DNA of 64,000 bases from the NCBI GenBank assembly GCA_030278955.1, contig JAOANR010000014.1, forward strand, positions 32,687,453 through 32,751,452. Direction: 5' to 3'. The notes under the pieces were generated by a model. The model saw only the letters and a list, made by a program, of their open reading frames with translations, had not been told where the DNA came from and did not search any database. This document shows, one piece after another, positions 42,850 to 55,407 of the stretch (position 1 is the stretch's first letter; the number at the start of each line of letters is the position of its first letter). The stretch is from Hygrophila difformis (taxonomy: Eukaryota > Streptophyta > Magnoliopsida > Lamiales > Acanthaceae). The position numbers and the translations under genes were made by a program.

Positions 42850-45228
42850 TTGGAGAATTTAAAGTTAACCTAACATGCAAGCTGAAACGATGAAATTGTC
42901 CGTCCGAAGCCGAAGTGCATTCAACAAAGCAAAATGGACAAAAGTTCTTTCATTTTATTCAAAAGGCAGAATCCAAATACAGCTGAATAAAGCGCAAACA
43001 AAAATTTATTCCTCGGTAGAGTTGGAAATGGATTCAACTTGGCGGTCACCTGCATGACTGGACACCAAACCGCATGTTATGGGAGAACCAGGAGTGCCAG
43101 CGGAAATTAGATCGGCCTCACCATGACCATAATCCGCAATAATTCTGGATAGCGGATCCGATGATTGACAGTAGTCACCGGTGGCAGAAGGTCTGGAAGT
43201 TCAGACAGGTTAGGCCCAAAGGCTGAAGGAGGATAGAAGAAGCTTGTTCTGGGGCACATGCATAAGCCGCCTAATGTGAATAGTCCATGCGTATCAAGAA
43301 ATAGACGAAATGATTACTTAGTGGCGTAAACTCAACGGAGGATGTAGAATGGAGTGTTTACATATGGACTCCGAAAGGATAAGGCCCTCCATCGTCAGGA
43401 ACTTTTGCATGATGTTCCCATAGACGGGTCATGGCGGCTTGGGAAGTGCCTAATGTGTGGTGCCAAAGGTGATAAAGAGGTTTCATGATCCGGACACTAG
43501 ACATATTCTTTCGAGCTACTTCAGAGGCATGTTGCAAAGCATTATTGGCCTCTAGGTCTAATGCCACAACATCATCCATGACTGCTGGGGCCGTCCTCAC
43601 TCATTCTACTACAGTGACAAGTTCGGCCTCCCTCGATGCGGCGTGCTCAAGATAGACAAAGTCAAAGCCTCGTAGTGGGAAGCAAACTTTTGAAAATCTT
43701 CTTTCAATTTCTTCAATACCGCTTCTTCACTTTGCATCGCACGATGTTGGATAATGATGGCAGTGAGTGCAGTTTTCGCATTGTCCATCATCACTAGGAG
43801 CTCATCTAGTAGTTTATAAACCTCCGTAGGTTGCGGTTGTTCATGTTGCCGCATCACCTCCAGCAGCTCCAGAACTTGATGATGGCAAGATGAGTGTGCC
43901 GACCGACACTGAGCTGGAGTTGGGCCTTGATCTCCTGAAGGCATTCTGGGAATCCTCAAAGTGTCAACAGTCGCTTTGCCAGTTACAGGAGAAGGAATAG
44001 TGGATTCAGTGAAAGTAACAGGATTGGATGGAACATCTCCTTAGGGGGCAGCGTAACGGAGGTGATGAAGAAGCCCCGGGGCCAAGTGCGCTTTAGAATC
44101 TAGCTCAGTAATAGAAAGATTGCAGCAAAGATAAGACCTACATGAACCTATGCTTAGTGGGGGAAGGAGCTGGCGTTGTACGCCGAGAAGACCTCTTTTG
44201 CTTAGATGAATTTTTGGCCATAAATAATCCATTACGATGACTAATCCGGGAACATTCGGTCCCGTGGGCCTTAATGTTGTGTAACTAAAGACGTGGCAAT
44301 GGATTAAGTGGGTAATTGTTTGTACAGGACAAGGTGGCCGGTCCAATTGCCACATAGGAGACTCTAAACTGGATGGGACCCGTTTTAAGGTTTTGAAATG
44401 TGTTTGAGAACGACGAAGCTGCAGAATCTTCCCAAAGCCCAGCACTTTTGCATTTCCCAAGCACTAACCCTTCTCCCCTCAAAAATCGCGGCAAGAAGCA
44501 AGGAAATAAGAATTCCAGCAGAAGGCAGTGGTCGACAATGGGGAATTTCGGCTTGCAATTGAGGACCCAAAACGAAAACGATCTTCCCCAACCCGATTAT
44601 GGTAAAATCTTCACCTATTTCCATTGGTAAAGCAGTGTTTATGGGTTTTGGTTTGGTTTTATGCTTTTAAGGAGTTTTCGTGCAATGTGTAAAGTAGTTT
44701 GGTAGAGTCTTTATGAAAGTGTTAAATAATGGTGAGAAAAACAGTTAGAGGAGGTAGCTATTTGCTTTTAATGTCGTGTAGCCCCTGTGGTGTTGGGTGT
44801 TGTATAATGAAATCCGACAAGAATATTCGATGGGTCCATGTAGCAAATGGTTATTTTCTATTCAGGTTTTGGCTTTATTTGGCGTATGGCAGCAGGCTAG
44901 GGTAGGAGATTGAGTTTTAATTTTTCATGTTGCCTTGTTATAGAGTGTTGGGTTTACTCACCGCAAGCTTGGGGCATTTAATATTTGTTGTCTTATTTCC
45001 TTGGTTAGTTTGTATTTAAGTACAATGTTATTGTCATATTCACATATTTATTGTGCTGTTGTAAAATGAAAGAAAAATTGGTGAAAGGGGTTTTCTCTGC
45101 AGATGTCTGTGGTTGTTGTTCGGTGATAAAAATGATCTAATTTTGGTTTATCTTGCTCTCTTTCAGAACCGGATAATGACCGAGTGACAAAGGCATTTCG
45201 TTTTGAGGGCAGGATAGAGGAGGGGTGT
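42850..45228. repeat. Direct repeat, copy 1
   Basis: From ttggagaatttaaagttaac to ggatagaggaggggtgt this 2.4 kb segment matches 52773-55407 in the same orientation at high identity. Relative to copy 2 it lacks about 226 bp near 43957, about 60 bp near 44197 (outer end of the MULE inverted repeat), and has extra bases near 44740. It includes two minus-strand open frames (43358-43600 and 43609-43959), also open in copy 2. It also holds a plus-strand exon-like start with ATG at about 44541 and a donor at 44601. The sequence right of 45228 is unrelated to that right of copy 2. Confidence 0.88.
43358..43959 (-). pseudogene. Two adjoining ORFs of unknown family, copy 1
   Basis: The frame at 43609-43959 (116 codons) has a helical Leu/Glu-rich middle (EVYKLLDELLVMMDNAKTAL). 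The frame at 43358-43600 (80 codons) begins MRTAPAVMDDVVALDLEANN. They are nine bases apart and may be halves of one old protein. Both are preserved in the duplicate (53533-53886 and 53285-53527) with a few substitutions and the same stops, so the break predates the duplication. I do not recognise a family. Confidence 0.3.
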
Positions 45229-47740
45229 TGGAACTTTTGACAATTTCACACCACGAGTATTTTCGAAATAAAAATGGAATAATCTTTTGGTTTAGATTTT
45301 ATTTGATGAAACCAATTTATGATGATGGAGTTGGGATTATGGATATATTTGTAGGTTGTCACATTTTTATTACTCGTGTTACGAAACTGTGGCCCGAAAG
45401 CGCACGGTGTCAAAAATTATAGTAATTTATAGGAAAGACACGAATCGTTCACTTGAGGATGTGCGATAGAAGCAGGTCCCACACCGTTTTACTAGATTTT
45501 CCACTCGTATTGCTCTAGTCAGTTTGAGAGTTGAGCTAACAACTACTTGACCGAATTTAAGCTAAGCTATGAAAGCAGATAAAATTATCCTAAAAAGCGC
45601 ATTAAAACTATTCTAGTAAGCAGATAGATTTATGCTATGAATGCAATTAAAGTTAGATCTAGAAAGCAGAATAAAATTATCCTATGGAAGCAGTAAAAAT
45701 TATTCTAAGAAAGCTATAAATTTACGCTATGCTAACTATGAAGCTGATTTCAAAGATGGACAGAGGGACAGGAAGAAAAGAATGAAAATTGGACAAGATT
45801 TAGATAAAACATAATTAAACTTCCATTTTTTATCCACAGATCTTTGTTTGGGATAATCCTGTCAGATAGCTAATTCTCATGCTCTCAGTACTATGTTCCC
45901 TTTAACAGACAGGTACTTACAGTATGAGTTTACATGTTCTTAAGACCGCAAATCCTAAGATACCACAGATTTGTAACTGCCCCGACCGGGGTATGTTATT
46001 TCATCTGTGGTGGACAAGCAACACCTGACAGATCATTAGTTGAAATGCCAAGTACTGCTATCATTCCCCCGTGTCACATCCAAAGGTTTTAACTGAGTCT
46101 GAACTATCCCATAACTCTCAAACCTAGAAGCAGTTTCACTACTTTCAATACATCCGAGTGACCTCTAAAGAAAGCGGTAAAGAAAGCATTTAAAATCCTA
46201 TCACTCGAAGGTTTCAAAAGAGTTACCCTGGTAGTATAAGAAGAGCCCCCAGTCATGATGACCGAGCGTGGATCAAGAATTCCCAGTTCTCGGTGAACCG
46301 CTCGCAGTGTTCACTTCCTTCCGGGTGGTTATGAGAAACAAACTAATGAAACGAACTAATAAATTAGTTCGTTCCGGATGCACTCACTCAGAACTCAAAA
46401 ATAGGCTTTGGCAGAAGATGATAGCAGTTGAAAGGAACTCAACCCTACATTAGAAAATAACCAAGGCCCAAGTATTGTTCTTCTAGAATCATCTATCACA
46501 CTGTATTTGAATCCAAGGGGACCTCATCTTGGTGTAATATTTAATACTAGATTTCCGACAAACAGCAATTTTGGAAAATAATAGGTTTTGAAAACCATTC
46601 CCTAAACAGGTACTAGACTCTCAATAAGAACACAGACCATTTCAGTCTAGAAGAGACCTAATCGCTGACTCTGCTTCTAATTTCCCAAAATTAACCCTTG
46701 ACAGAATGTGAATTAGACATAACTGAGGAATTTATCCCTTACTTAAATCTGGATAGTTTTTGTTGGAAATTTAATATGCAATATCTATTTAGTCTAGACT
46801 TCTAATGTCCAAGGGAAGGATCCCAAAATATTATAGACCACAATAATTACATAATAATATCATGCATAAAGATATATGGAAGTCTATAATTAATTAACCC
46901 AAAATATAATGGCGGGTTTAGACAGAAAGTGAGACACAGAGATGGAGTGGCCATGAGGCAAAAAATAATGGCAGAATAATCAGGTGGACTGCAAACATCT
47001 GCTATCCAGTTTCCCAATTACTCGGATGGAATGAATTTAGACAGCAGAAACCCTATAATGGAAGTGTCGCTACCAGTTGGGCCTCTACTGTCTGCGAATT
47101 CAGATAAAAACATACATGTTTCCTCTCTGCAATAATCATCAGCTAATATTGACAGATATTAACAGACTCATATTACAGATTAGAATTTGGGTTTGCAAAT
47201 TAAGATAAGAAAAATAAATTGTACCGGATAGGAGTTGGCTGAGTAGCTATTTTACTTCCAGGTGAAGGGACCATTCGCCAGAGCTTCCACCAACCACTAT
47301 CCAAACCATGCAAAATAACGACTGATAATCAATACCCAAACCACGAGCTATTTAACTTCCCGGTGAAGGGACCATTCGCAAACATTAGTTTGGGTTACCT
47401 TTTATCACTCATTCCACACATCACGGAAAAGACAAAATAAAAGAAGCAATTGCCTTGCATTAGAGACATTGGTTTCTCATGCAGGGGTATGGAATTCATC
47501 CATAATCAATGCCTTAAATAATCCCTTACATCATAATTAATTACAGTCCGGATTATCTGCTTAAGGCATCAACATTTTGTCTATAGAAAAATATTTTAAT
47601 GAGAATTGAACAAAGATCCTTCAATCATGGTAATTCCTGATCTTAATCATTGCTAATCGCAATCCTTAATTATTGACTTAAGGGTTCAATTCATTAATGA
47701 AGAAAATGGAGAAATGGAAAAATTGGCAAAAATGCCAATT
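45229..47740. other. Left part of the block between the direct repeats
   Basis: No long ORF. A degenerate tandem repeat built on aaagcagataaaattatccta-like words lies at about 45565-45725. The style (acgagtattttcgaaat near 45255, cggtgtcaaaaattatagtaat at 45405) recalls the non-coding part of large plant LTR elements, but I can show no LTR, PBS or PPT. Confidence 0.4.
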
Positions 47741-47749
47741 ACGACGCTA

Positions 47750-48395
47750 GACAGATTTTACGACGTGATCCTAGGATCACGTCGTAAGACTAGCGTTGTC
47801 ATAGGTTGGTGAAAGAGATGAAAATTTTGGGTTTAAAGGGTGTCATGTACGAAGCTAACCAATATTACGACGTGAAACTTGGTTCACGTCATAGGATTTG
47901 ACGTCATGCATGTTGGTTTAGAAAATGGGGGACTACGATGCTAAGCAAGTGTTACGACGTAGAACAAGGTTCACGTCGTAGGGTCTAGCATCGTAGTAAG
48001 GAAAAGATGGTTTTTGAAAAAGAAAGGATACTACGACGCTAAGCATTAAATTACGACGTGATCCTAGGATCATGTCGTGAGGATAACGTCGTAGCAAAAA
48101 AAATTTAGAAGTGTTTGTAAAATGGGTGAGTACGACGCCAAACATTAAATTACGACGTGATCCTAGGATCACGTCGTAAGCTTAACGTCGTATGTGGGTT
48201 TTTGTGAAAATTGAAGTGTTTTGGGATCCTACGACCTTAGACTAAAAATTACGACGTGATCCTAGGATCACGTCGTGAGACTAACGTCGTAGGGCAAATT
48301 TTGCTAAGTCTGAGATAACTACAACGTGAAACCTCCCTTACGACGCCAACCTAGGTTTGCGTCGTAGGGCGGTTAGCGTTGTATCCACCCCAGAA
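47750..48395. repeat. Array of nested palindromes, main cluster
   Basis: Seven modules spaced about 65-105 bp apart. Each has an inner inverted repeat of half-site ttacgacgtgatcc with its exact complement (perfect in the modules at 47770, 48150 and 48248). In most, an outer pair of arms such as tacgacgctaag and ctaacgtcgta surrounds it. Each could fold into a two-step hairpin as single-stranded DNA or RNA. The inner arm contains ACGT cores like bZIP sites. No ORF crosses the array. Confidence 0.88.
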
Positions 48396-49084
48396 CATAA
48401 CTTGTTGTTCGGGTAATGCAATCTATGCGATTGCAAAGCCCTTTTTCAGATTTTATGGTGTATGAATACAAACTATAACAAAACAGGAATGAACAATAAG
48501 CAAATAGAGCATAAAAAAAAAAAGAAAAACAAGCTAAAACTAAGCACCCATGAACCACAAACCCAAATGAGGGTTTTCAACCATATAATCATGCATAAGA
48601 ATCCAAGAATGAAAATAAAAACAGAAAACCCACATTATAAGCAAAATAAAATGACCAACTGGTCATGGAACAAAAAATAAAGCATAAAATCCATGGACCT
48701 ATGTCCATTTCATGATTTGGGACTCTTTTTGTGATTAACTTCCCATTTTATAAGAAAATGGTTTGATAATACCCATTATTTGGGTATTTCAAACCATAAT
48801 AAAAGTTTAACAAAACTAAAATGGTATAAAAATGGCTATCCCTAAGCTGAGAATACTAATAAAACCACTAATCTAGAATAATAAAGAGCTAATCTAAGGC
48901 ATAAAAGTAAATAATACAAAAAAAAATAAAACCCTAACTACCTACACACACCTCAAGAACAGCAGTTGTCTCCAAGTTGTAGAATGTTGTGAAGTGACTG
49001 GACATAGGAGTCAACCTGTCCTTATATAGGTGGGAAACCCTAGGCCCATGGGCCCTCCAGGCCTTGAATTTGAATTCTGGGGCT
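48396..49084. other. AT-rich spacer between palindrome clusters
   Basis: AT-rich sequence with short frames only. No domain, RNA gene or repeat of note was seen. Confidence 0.5.
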
Positions 49085-49340
49085 TTATTACGACGTCAAA
49101 CTGATTACGACGCCAAGCATCACTACGACGTGGAACATGTCTTGCGTCGTAGGCTTCCATCTCGAAGGCACTTCTTGTCTCTAAATGAACAGCCTACGAC
49201 GCTAGCCTTCAGTACGACACCAAGCTGAACTACGACGCTATCCATGCTTGGCGTCGTAGCTGTCTTCCTTCAAAATTCTACCTTGATTTCTACCTACACG
49301 CTAGACTTGGCTACGACGTGAAACATGGTTAGCGTCGTAA
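49085..49340. repeat. Array of nested palindromes, second cluster
   Basis: Three further, more diverged modules with the same tacgacg...cgtcgta arms (49087-49162, 49197-49260, 49310-49342). They show other centres (acatgtc, tccatgc) in place of cctagg. Arms within a module still pair, so changes on the two sides correspond. Confidence 0.8.
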
Positions 49341-51285
49341 ATACCTGAAAAATTCAATTTTTGTGGGTTTTTCACTTCTTTTCCCATCTTTTTATTTCTT
49401 TTTTCTTTTCTTTTCTTTTTCTCATGTTTTTGGATTTTTCTAACATAAATGTGTAATAAAATTACATATTTATGCATTTTTTATACCAGCTTATTATTTT
49501 TACAAATATGCATAAATCAGTCCAATTCAACTGCTTTCTTATTTAATATAAGACCGGAATGCGATCAAATGCCCGTTTTAGACACGGAAATGGATTGAAA
49601 ATAATGGACATTTCTGGCCATTATCAACATCCTCACATTTAAGACTGATCGTCCCTGAGCATTCAGAGTCAATGTTCCTTGAAACACGGAATCTACACAT
49701 TCAATTCATCTTCGTGGCTTTATAAATTACATTCTTTTTGGATTGGGATAAGACAATCAAAAACTACAAGTATTAAATTCCCTTGATTGCAGTGTTTAAT
49801 GAAATGATACTTGCTCACTAAATCGGGCCTACAAATCGAACATTATTGTCAACCCTTCATGAATATCATGTTTGAAAGACTCAAAGATTAAAAATTAGAA
49901 TTAAGGCATGACATGAATATATTTAATAAAATAGAGTGTCACATATAAGAGAATCAGAAAGTTCACTCACTCTCAAATGGGTTTAATCATGAACGCTAAA
50001 AATCAGATTTAATTAAATTATCCCATAAGCTTGCAATCAGACCAACTCGCCACAGGCTCATTTCTTTAATCGAGATCATGAGGTCTTATTTAATGTTATA
50101 ACGGGGCATACGGTTGTAACATTTGGTAGGAAAGGGAATTATTGGGTTAAGAAGTGGCAAGAAATTATTCTATCATAACTTGACATTTTTATTTAAAATT
50201 TATGATCATCAATTATTTCTTTCTTTTTCTATTGCTTTTTTTTTCTATTGCATGACATTTAGACTAGGTCTAATTTGCTTTGTCATTGCAATTTATTTTT
50301 GTTGAATGAAATTCAACATTTTTCTCTTCGTTTTCTCTTTTTCTTCTTTTCTTCTTCTTTTTTGAACGGTTTATAGCATACCGATTAATACATTTTTTAT
50401 GATCGTAAATTTAATGCCTTGAAAGAATTTATTCTTGCACACTTGGGTCAAATGTATTTGGTCTTTTTGTAAGGATAATGGAAATATATAGTGGGTTTCA
50501 AGAAAAATTAGACTTATAGGCTCAAATTGGTTAATCCTAAAGGGAAAATATTTTTGGGTTTGGATTTCAAACGAAGGCCAAAATTTGGGTTTTTCTAAAT
50601 GCCTCGATCATATGCTCGATTTTTTGGAATATGGCATGGTCTTGAATCGGTCCCAATTGTAAGTTCTAGTTTCCTTTAATCAAATTGATCCAAAAAAAAG
50701 AAAATAAATGAGTGAAAGTGACTCATGGCTCAAATCTCACAAGGTTGGATTGATTCATGTCATACAATATTCTCAGATTTAATCTAAGCTTAATTCTAAC
50801 AATTTATTCAATCAAAATTCACAACATGCATATTTATTACCCAACAAGATGATTGCATCATTAAATTTTTTAGCTCAAAACCTTAGGAATTGATTTCATG
50901 CATGTTTTTCAATTATATTATCCCAATTTAAAAGTTTGAAAATTTAATCACAAGCCTAAATTCAACATGTGAATTTAGAGCAGGTTTATGCATGCTTTTT
51001 GCTGGTTATTTAATTTAAAGCAGTAAAAGAGGGACTGTTAACATACAAAGTATGTCAACAGCATATTTTTGGCCTGACGTTCACTTATTCATCTTGGACT
51101 GTCAAACATTTTTTCAAAAATAAAATTATTTTTGGACTACAAAATTCCTTCTTGGAAAGCATTAAATACATCTATTACAAGAGATTTCAATGCAATCAAA
51201 TCGAACTTGCACAAATGATATGAAATTCTCTTATATGATGTTTACATTTCAGCTCAAATTGATTTGAAATACAGACTCAATCTTT
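49341..51285. other. AT-rich stretch without recognised genes
   Basis: Includes pyrimidine-rich runs (49375-49430 and 50325-50370) and no convincing ORF on either strand. It is probably the non-coding part of the element that encodes 51420-52733. Confidence 0.45.
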
Positions 51286-52790
51286 CTGCTCTCCTGGCTG
51301 ATTTGATGGTCTGGTACTGTCCGTCGGAGGTGGAGGTGGCTTTGGTAGTTGTTGGATGAGAGCTTGCATCACCATTTCCATCATCTTGCGTTGCTTGGCT
51401 TGATTCTGGCCATGAAGAATTAATATGTGAGCATGAACCCCACTTTTAGCTCATCAGTGTTGAAGGTTCCCACCATTGATGGCCTTTTGGTCAAAGAGTC
51501 GGCGATGGCTTGATAAGTTGCTTTCCTTTTTGTCTTGCCACGCCTGTTCAAAATTTCCTCCACCGGAATCTCACTCGGGTGACTAGGAGTTTGGAGGAAC
51601 CTGTTCAAATACTCCGGAGATATATCTATCGTATGCCCTCTGACCCAGGTTGTCCTCCTTGCAATGTTAATATTGCAGTAAAACTCCCGAGTCAACTCCA
51701 CATAGCCAGGATCTCCATGATGTAGCAAAAACTGTTCCCATCCATGTTGCGTCCTCCAAAAATCAATGGTAGGATGTGTCAGCGTGTCCAGTGTGAACCC
51801 CTTGTCGGGTATCATAGTCTCCAATAATTTCTCGTATGCATTGACTGCTGCCACCTTTCCGTTAAATTTTCGAATCACGCCCGCCTCCTTTATTGTCATC
51901 TTACTATTTTCTTTCTTCTGGATTCCCATTCTAGAGCGCACTTTGGTCTCCTCCCAAAATCTGGCTGGCTTAATTGATCCAACTGACTCTTGAGCATCAT
52001 CCTCATCTTCGCTTGTGTGCCAGTCAGTTTCCTCATTTTGCTCTTCTTGAATTTGCTCATTATGCTCTTGCCTGCTTGGTTCTCCTCCTCCCTGTGCTGC
52101 TTCATTTATGGGTTCCTCCTCAACCTCTTCAATTACATTTTTCATTGTATTGAGTTCACAATTTACAGGCAAGGGAAATGTAAGTACAGGAAAATATAGG
52201 TCATCAACATCAGTTGATACCTCCTCCTCCTCCCTTGCAGCTCGTCCAATGGGACGTTGGAAAATTGGTGCCATAGCTTCCATAAATTCTTGCTCTTCTT
52301 CTTGGGCTTCTTTCTCTCCTGTCTCCCTTATATTTTGCCTTCTTTCATCGGCGGCTTTCTGCTCCTCAGCTTTCTCCTTCATCAATTCTGACAATGTGGT
52401 CGGTTCTGCTCTGGGCTCATTTGCTTCAGTCTCATCATTCTCCCCTATCAGAACTCTCCTTCTTTTCCTTTGCTCTGTTGGCTGTTCTGGGTTGATAATG
52501 GCTTCAATTCTGGCTGTCCCAACAAGAGGATCGATGATTCGGGATAATTCTGTTTGATAACGGATTTGTTCAGGCCCCTCCCCTTCATCAATCCTTGTTT
52601 CAATTTGCTCGTTCAGTCTTTTCCTTATATCTCCCCGGATTGTTTCTTGAGTATGAGCAGTGGGACCGGTCCATGCAGTGGGCTCTTTCTTGATTTTCAA
52701 CCCTTGTCCTTGCACTTCACCCGTGATCATCAACTCTTCATCATCTCCCTTATCTTTCTTCTCTTTCTCTCCCTTGGAGAATTTAAAGTT
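51286..52790 (-). pseudogene. Putative plant transposon protein ORF
   Basis: The minus-strand frame runs from the junction region (open to about 52790) to a stop at 51420; the first ATG is at 52730. The N-terminal two thirds are highly charged (runs of Glu, Lys, Arg; for example EEEEVSTDVDDLYFP). The C-terminal 170 residues carry the 'putative plant transposon protein' domain: KLLETMIPDKGFTLDTLTH, then LTREFYCNINIARRTTWVRG and ISPEYLNRFLQTP. Such domains occur in large plant LTR elements and their relics. A second frame (about 51286-51415: KMMEMVMQALIQQLPKPPPP) follows after the stop. The coding sequence is cut at its 5' side by the edge of direct-repeat copy 2. Confidence 0.65.
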
Positions 52791-55407
52791 AACCTAACAT
52801 GCAAGCTGAAATGATGAAATTGTCCGTCCGAAGCCGAAATGCATTCAACAAAGCAAAATGGACAAAAGTTCTTTCATTTTATTCAAAAGGCTGAATCCAA
52901 ATACAGTCGAATAAAGCGCAAACAAAAATTTATTCCTCGGTAGAATTGGAACTAGATTCAACTTGGAGGTCACCTGCATGACTGGACACCGAACCGCGTG
53001 TTGAGGGAGAACCAGGAGTGCCACACCGAAAATTAGATCGGCCTCACCATGACCATAATCCGCAATAATTCTGAATAGCGGATCCGATGATTGACCAGTA
53101 GTCTCCGGTGGCAGAACGTCTGGAAGTTCAAACAGGTTAGGTCCAAAGGCTGAAGGAGGATAGAAGAAGCTTGTTTTGGGGCACATGCATAAGCCGCCTA
53201 ATGTGAATAGTCCATGCGTATCAAGAAATAGAAGAAATGATTACTTAGTGGCGTAAACTCAACGGAGGATAGAGAATGGAGTGTTTACATATGGACTCCG
53301 AAAGGATAAGGCCCTCCATCGTCAGGAACTTTTGCATGATGTTCCCATAGACGGGTCATGGCGGCTTGGGAAGTGCCCAATATGTGGTGCCAAAGGTGAT
53401 AAAGAGGTTTCATGATCCGGACACTAGACATATTCTTTCGAGCTACTTCAAAGGCATGCTGCAAAGCATTATTGGCCTCTAGGTCTAATGCCACAACATC
53501 ATCCATGACTGCTAGGGCCGTCCTCACTCATTCTACTTCAGTGACAAGTTCGGCCTCCCTCGATGCGGCGTGCTCAAGATAGACAAAGACAAAGCCTCAT
53601 AGTGGGAAGCAAACTTTTGAAAATCTTCTTTCAATTTCTTCAATACCGCTTCTTCACTTTGCATCGCACGATGTTGGATAATGATGGCAGTGAGTGCAGT
53701 TTCCGCATTGTCCATCCTCACTAGGAGCTCATCTAGTAGTTTATAAACCTTCGTAGGTTGCGGTTGTTCATGTTGCCGCATCACCTCCAGCAGCTCCAAA
53801 ACTTGATGATGACAAGATGAGTGTGCCGACCGACACTGAGCTGGAGTTGGGCCTTGATCTCCTGAAGGCATTCTGGGAATCCTCAAAGAGTCCGGATGGA
53901 GGAGGAAGTCGCTCTAATGAGAATAAGACGGCCACACCAACAGGTTGGGAAACCAAAACGTCGAATGCCCCTTGTGCTTGAGTCGCCTCAAGGGGTCTAG
54001 GGGTCTACGGGGGATTAAAATCGGGGGGCGTCCGTCGCGATGGCTAAGCGAGGGTTACGCAACCATTTGGATAAAGGACTCCCTAAGTGATACCCATATC
54101 ATTAGTGTCAACAGTCGCTTTGCCAGTTACAGGAGAAGGAATCGTGGATTCAGTGAAAGTGACAAGATTGGACGGAACATCTCCTTAGGGGGCAGCATAA
54201 CGGAGGTGATGAAGAAGCCCCCGGGGCCAAGTGCGCTTTAGAATCCAGCTCAGTAATAGAAGATTACAGCAAAAAGAAAACCTATGTGAACTTATGTTTA
54301 ATTAGTGGGGAAGGAGCTGGCGTTGTACGCCGAGAAGACCTCTTTCACTTTGACTTCTTTAGGGCAAAATCGTCAAATATGTCCCTTTTGTTAAATTTCA
54401 ATTGGATCCATCCTAGACGAATTTTTGGCCCTAAATAATCCATTACGACAACTAGTCTGGGCACATTCAGTCCCGCAAGCCTTAATGTAGTGTAATTAAA
54501 ACACGTGGCAATGGATTAAGTGAGTAATTGTTTGTACAGAACACGGTGGCCAGTCCAATTGCCACATAGGAGACTCCAAACCGGATGGGACCCATTTTAA
54601 GGTGTTGAAACGTGTTTGAGCATGAAGAAGCTCCAGAATCTTCCCAAAGCTCGGCACTTTTGCATTTCCCAAGCACTAACCCTTCTCCCCTCGAAAATCA
54701 CGACAAGCAAGGAAATAGGAATTCCGACAAAAAACAGTGGGCAACAATGGGGAATTTCGGCTTGCAACTAAGGACCCAAAATGAAAACGATCTTTCCCCA
54801 CCCGATTATGGTAAAATCTTTGCCTATTTCCATTCGTAAAGCAGTGTTTATGGGTTTTGGTTTGGGTTTATGCTTTTAAAGAGTTTTCGTGCAATGTTAA
54901 AGTAGTTTGGTAGAGTCTTTGTGAAAGTGTTAAATAACCATTTGTGAAAGTGTTAAATAATGGTGAGAAAAACAATTGTATAATGAAATCCGACAAGAAT
55001 ATTCGATGGGTCCATGTAGCAAATGGTTATTTTGTATTCACGGTTTGGCTTTATTTGGCGTATGGAAACAGGCTAGGGCAGGAGGTTGAGTTTTAATTTT
55101 TCATGTTGCCTTGTTATAGAGTGTTGGGTTTACTCACCGTAAGCTTAGGGCATTTAATATTTGTTATCTTATTTGCTTGGTTAGTTTTTATTTAAGTACA
55201 ATGTTGTTGTCGTATTCACATATTTATTGTGCTGTTGTAAAATGAAAGGAAAATTGGTGAAAGGGGTTTTCTCTGCAGATGTCTATGGTTGTTGTTCGGT
55301 GATAAAAATGATCTAATTTTGGTTGTTTATCTTGCTCTCTTTCAGAACCGGACAATGATTGAGTGACAATGGCATTTCGTTTTGGGGGCAGGATAGAGGA
55401 GGGGTGT
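52773..55407. repeat. Direct repeat, copy 2
   Basis: Same orientation as 42850-45228 and high identity throughout. It has about 226 bp more (53888-54113), bounded by the dinucleotide ag, and keeps the outer end of a MULE inverted repeat (54361 onward). Beyond its right edge an open frame continues (gggtgtactttgagg...), which suggests copy 2 has the original right-hand context. Confidence 0.88.
53285..53886 (-). pseudogene. Two adjoining ORFs of unknown family, copy 2
   Basis: Counterparts of the pair at 43358-43959 (117 and 80 codons), with only a few amino-acid differences and the same separating stops. Their parallel survival reflects recent duplication rather than selection. The family is unknown. 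Confidence 0.3.

Noticed and set aside
43160..53186. Frame at 52845-53186 and its copy as a gag gene
   Set aside because: No gag motif; the corresponding region in copy 1 is not open over the same length.
42850..55407. A complete LTR retrotransposon with 2.4 kb LTRs
   Set aside because: The repeats lack TG/CA ends, there is no primer site or polypurine tract at the inner edges, and the outer flanks share no short duplication.
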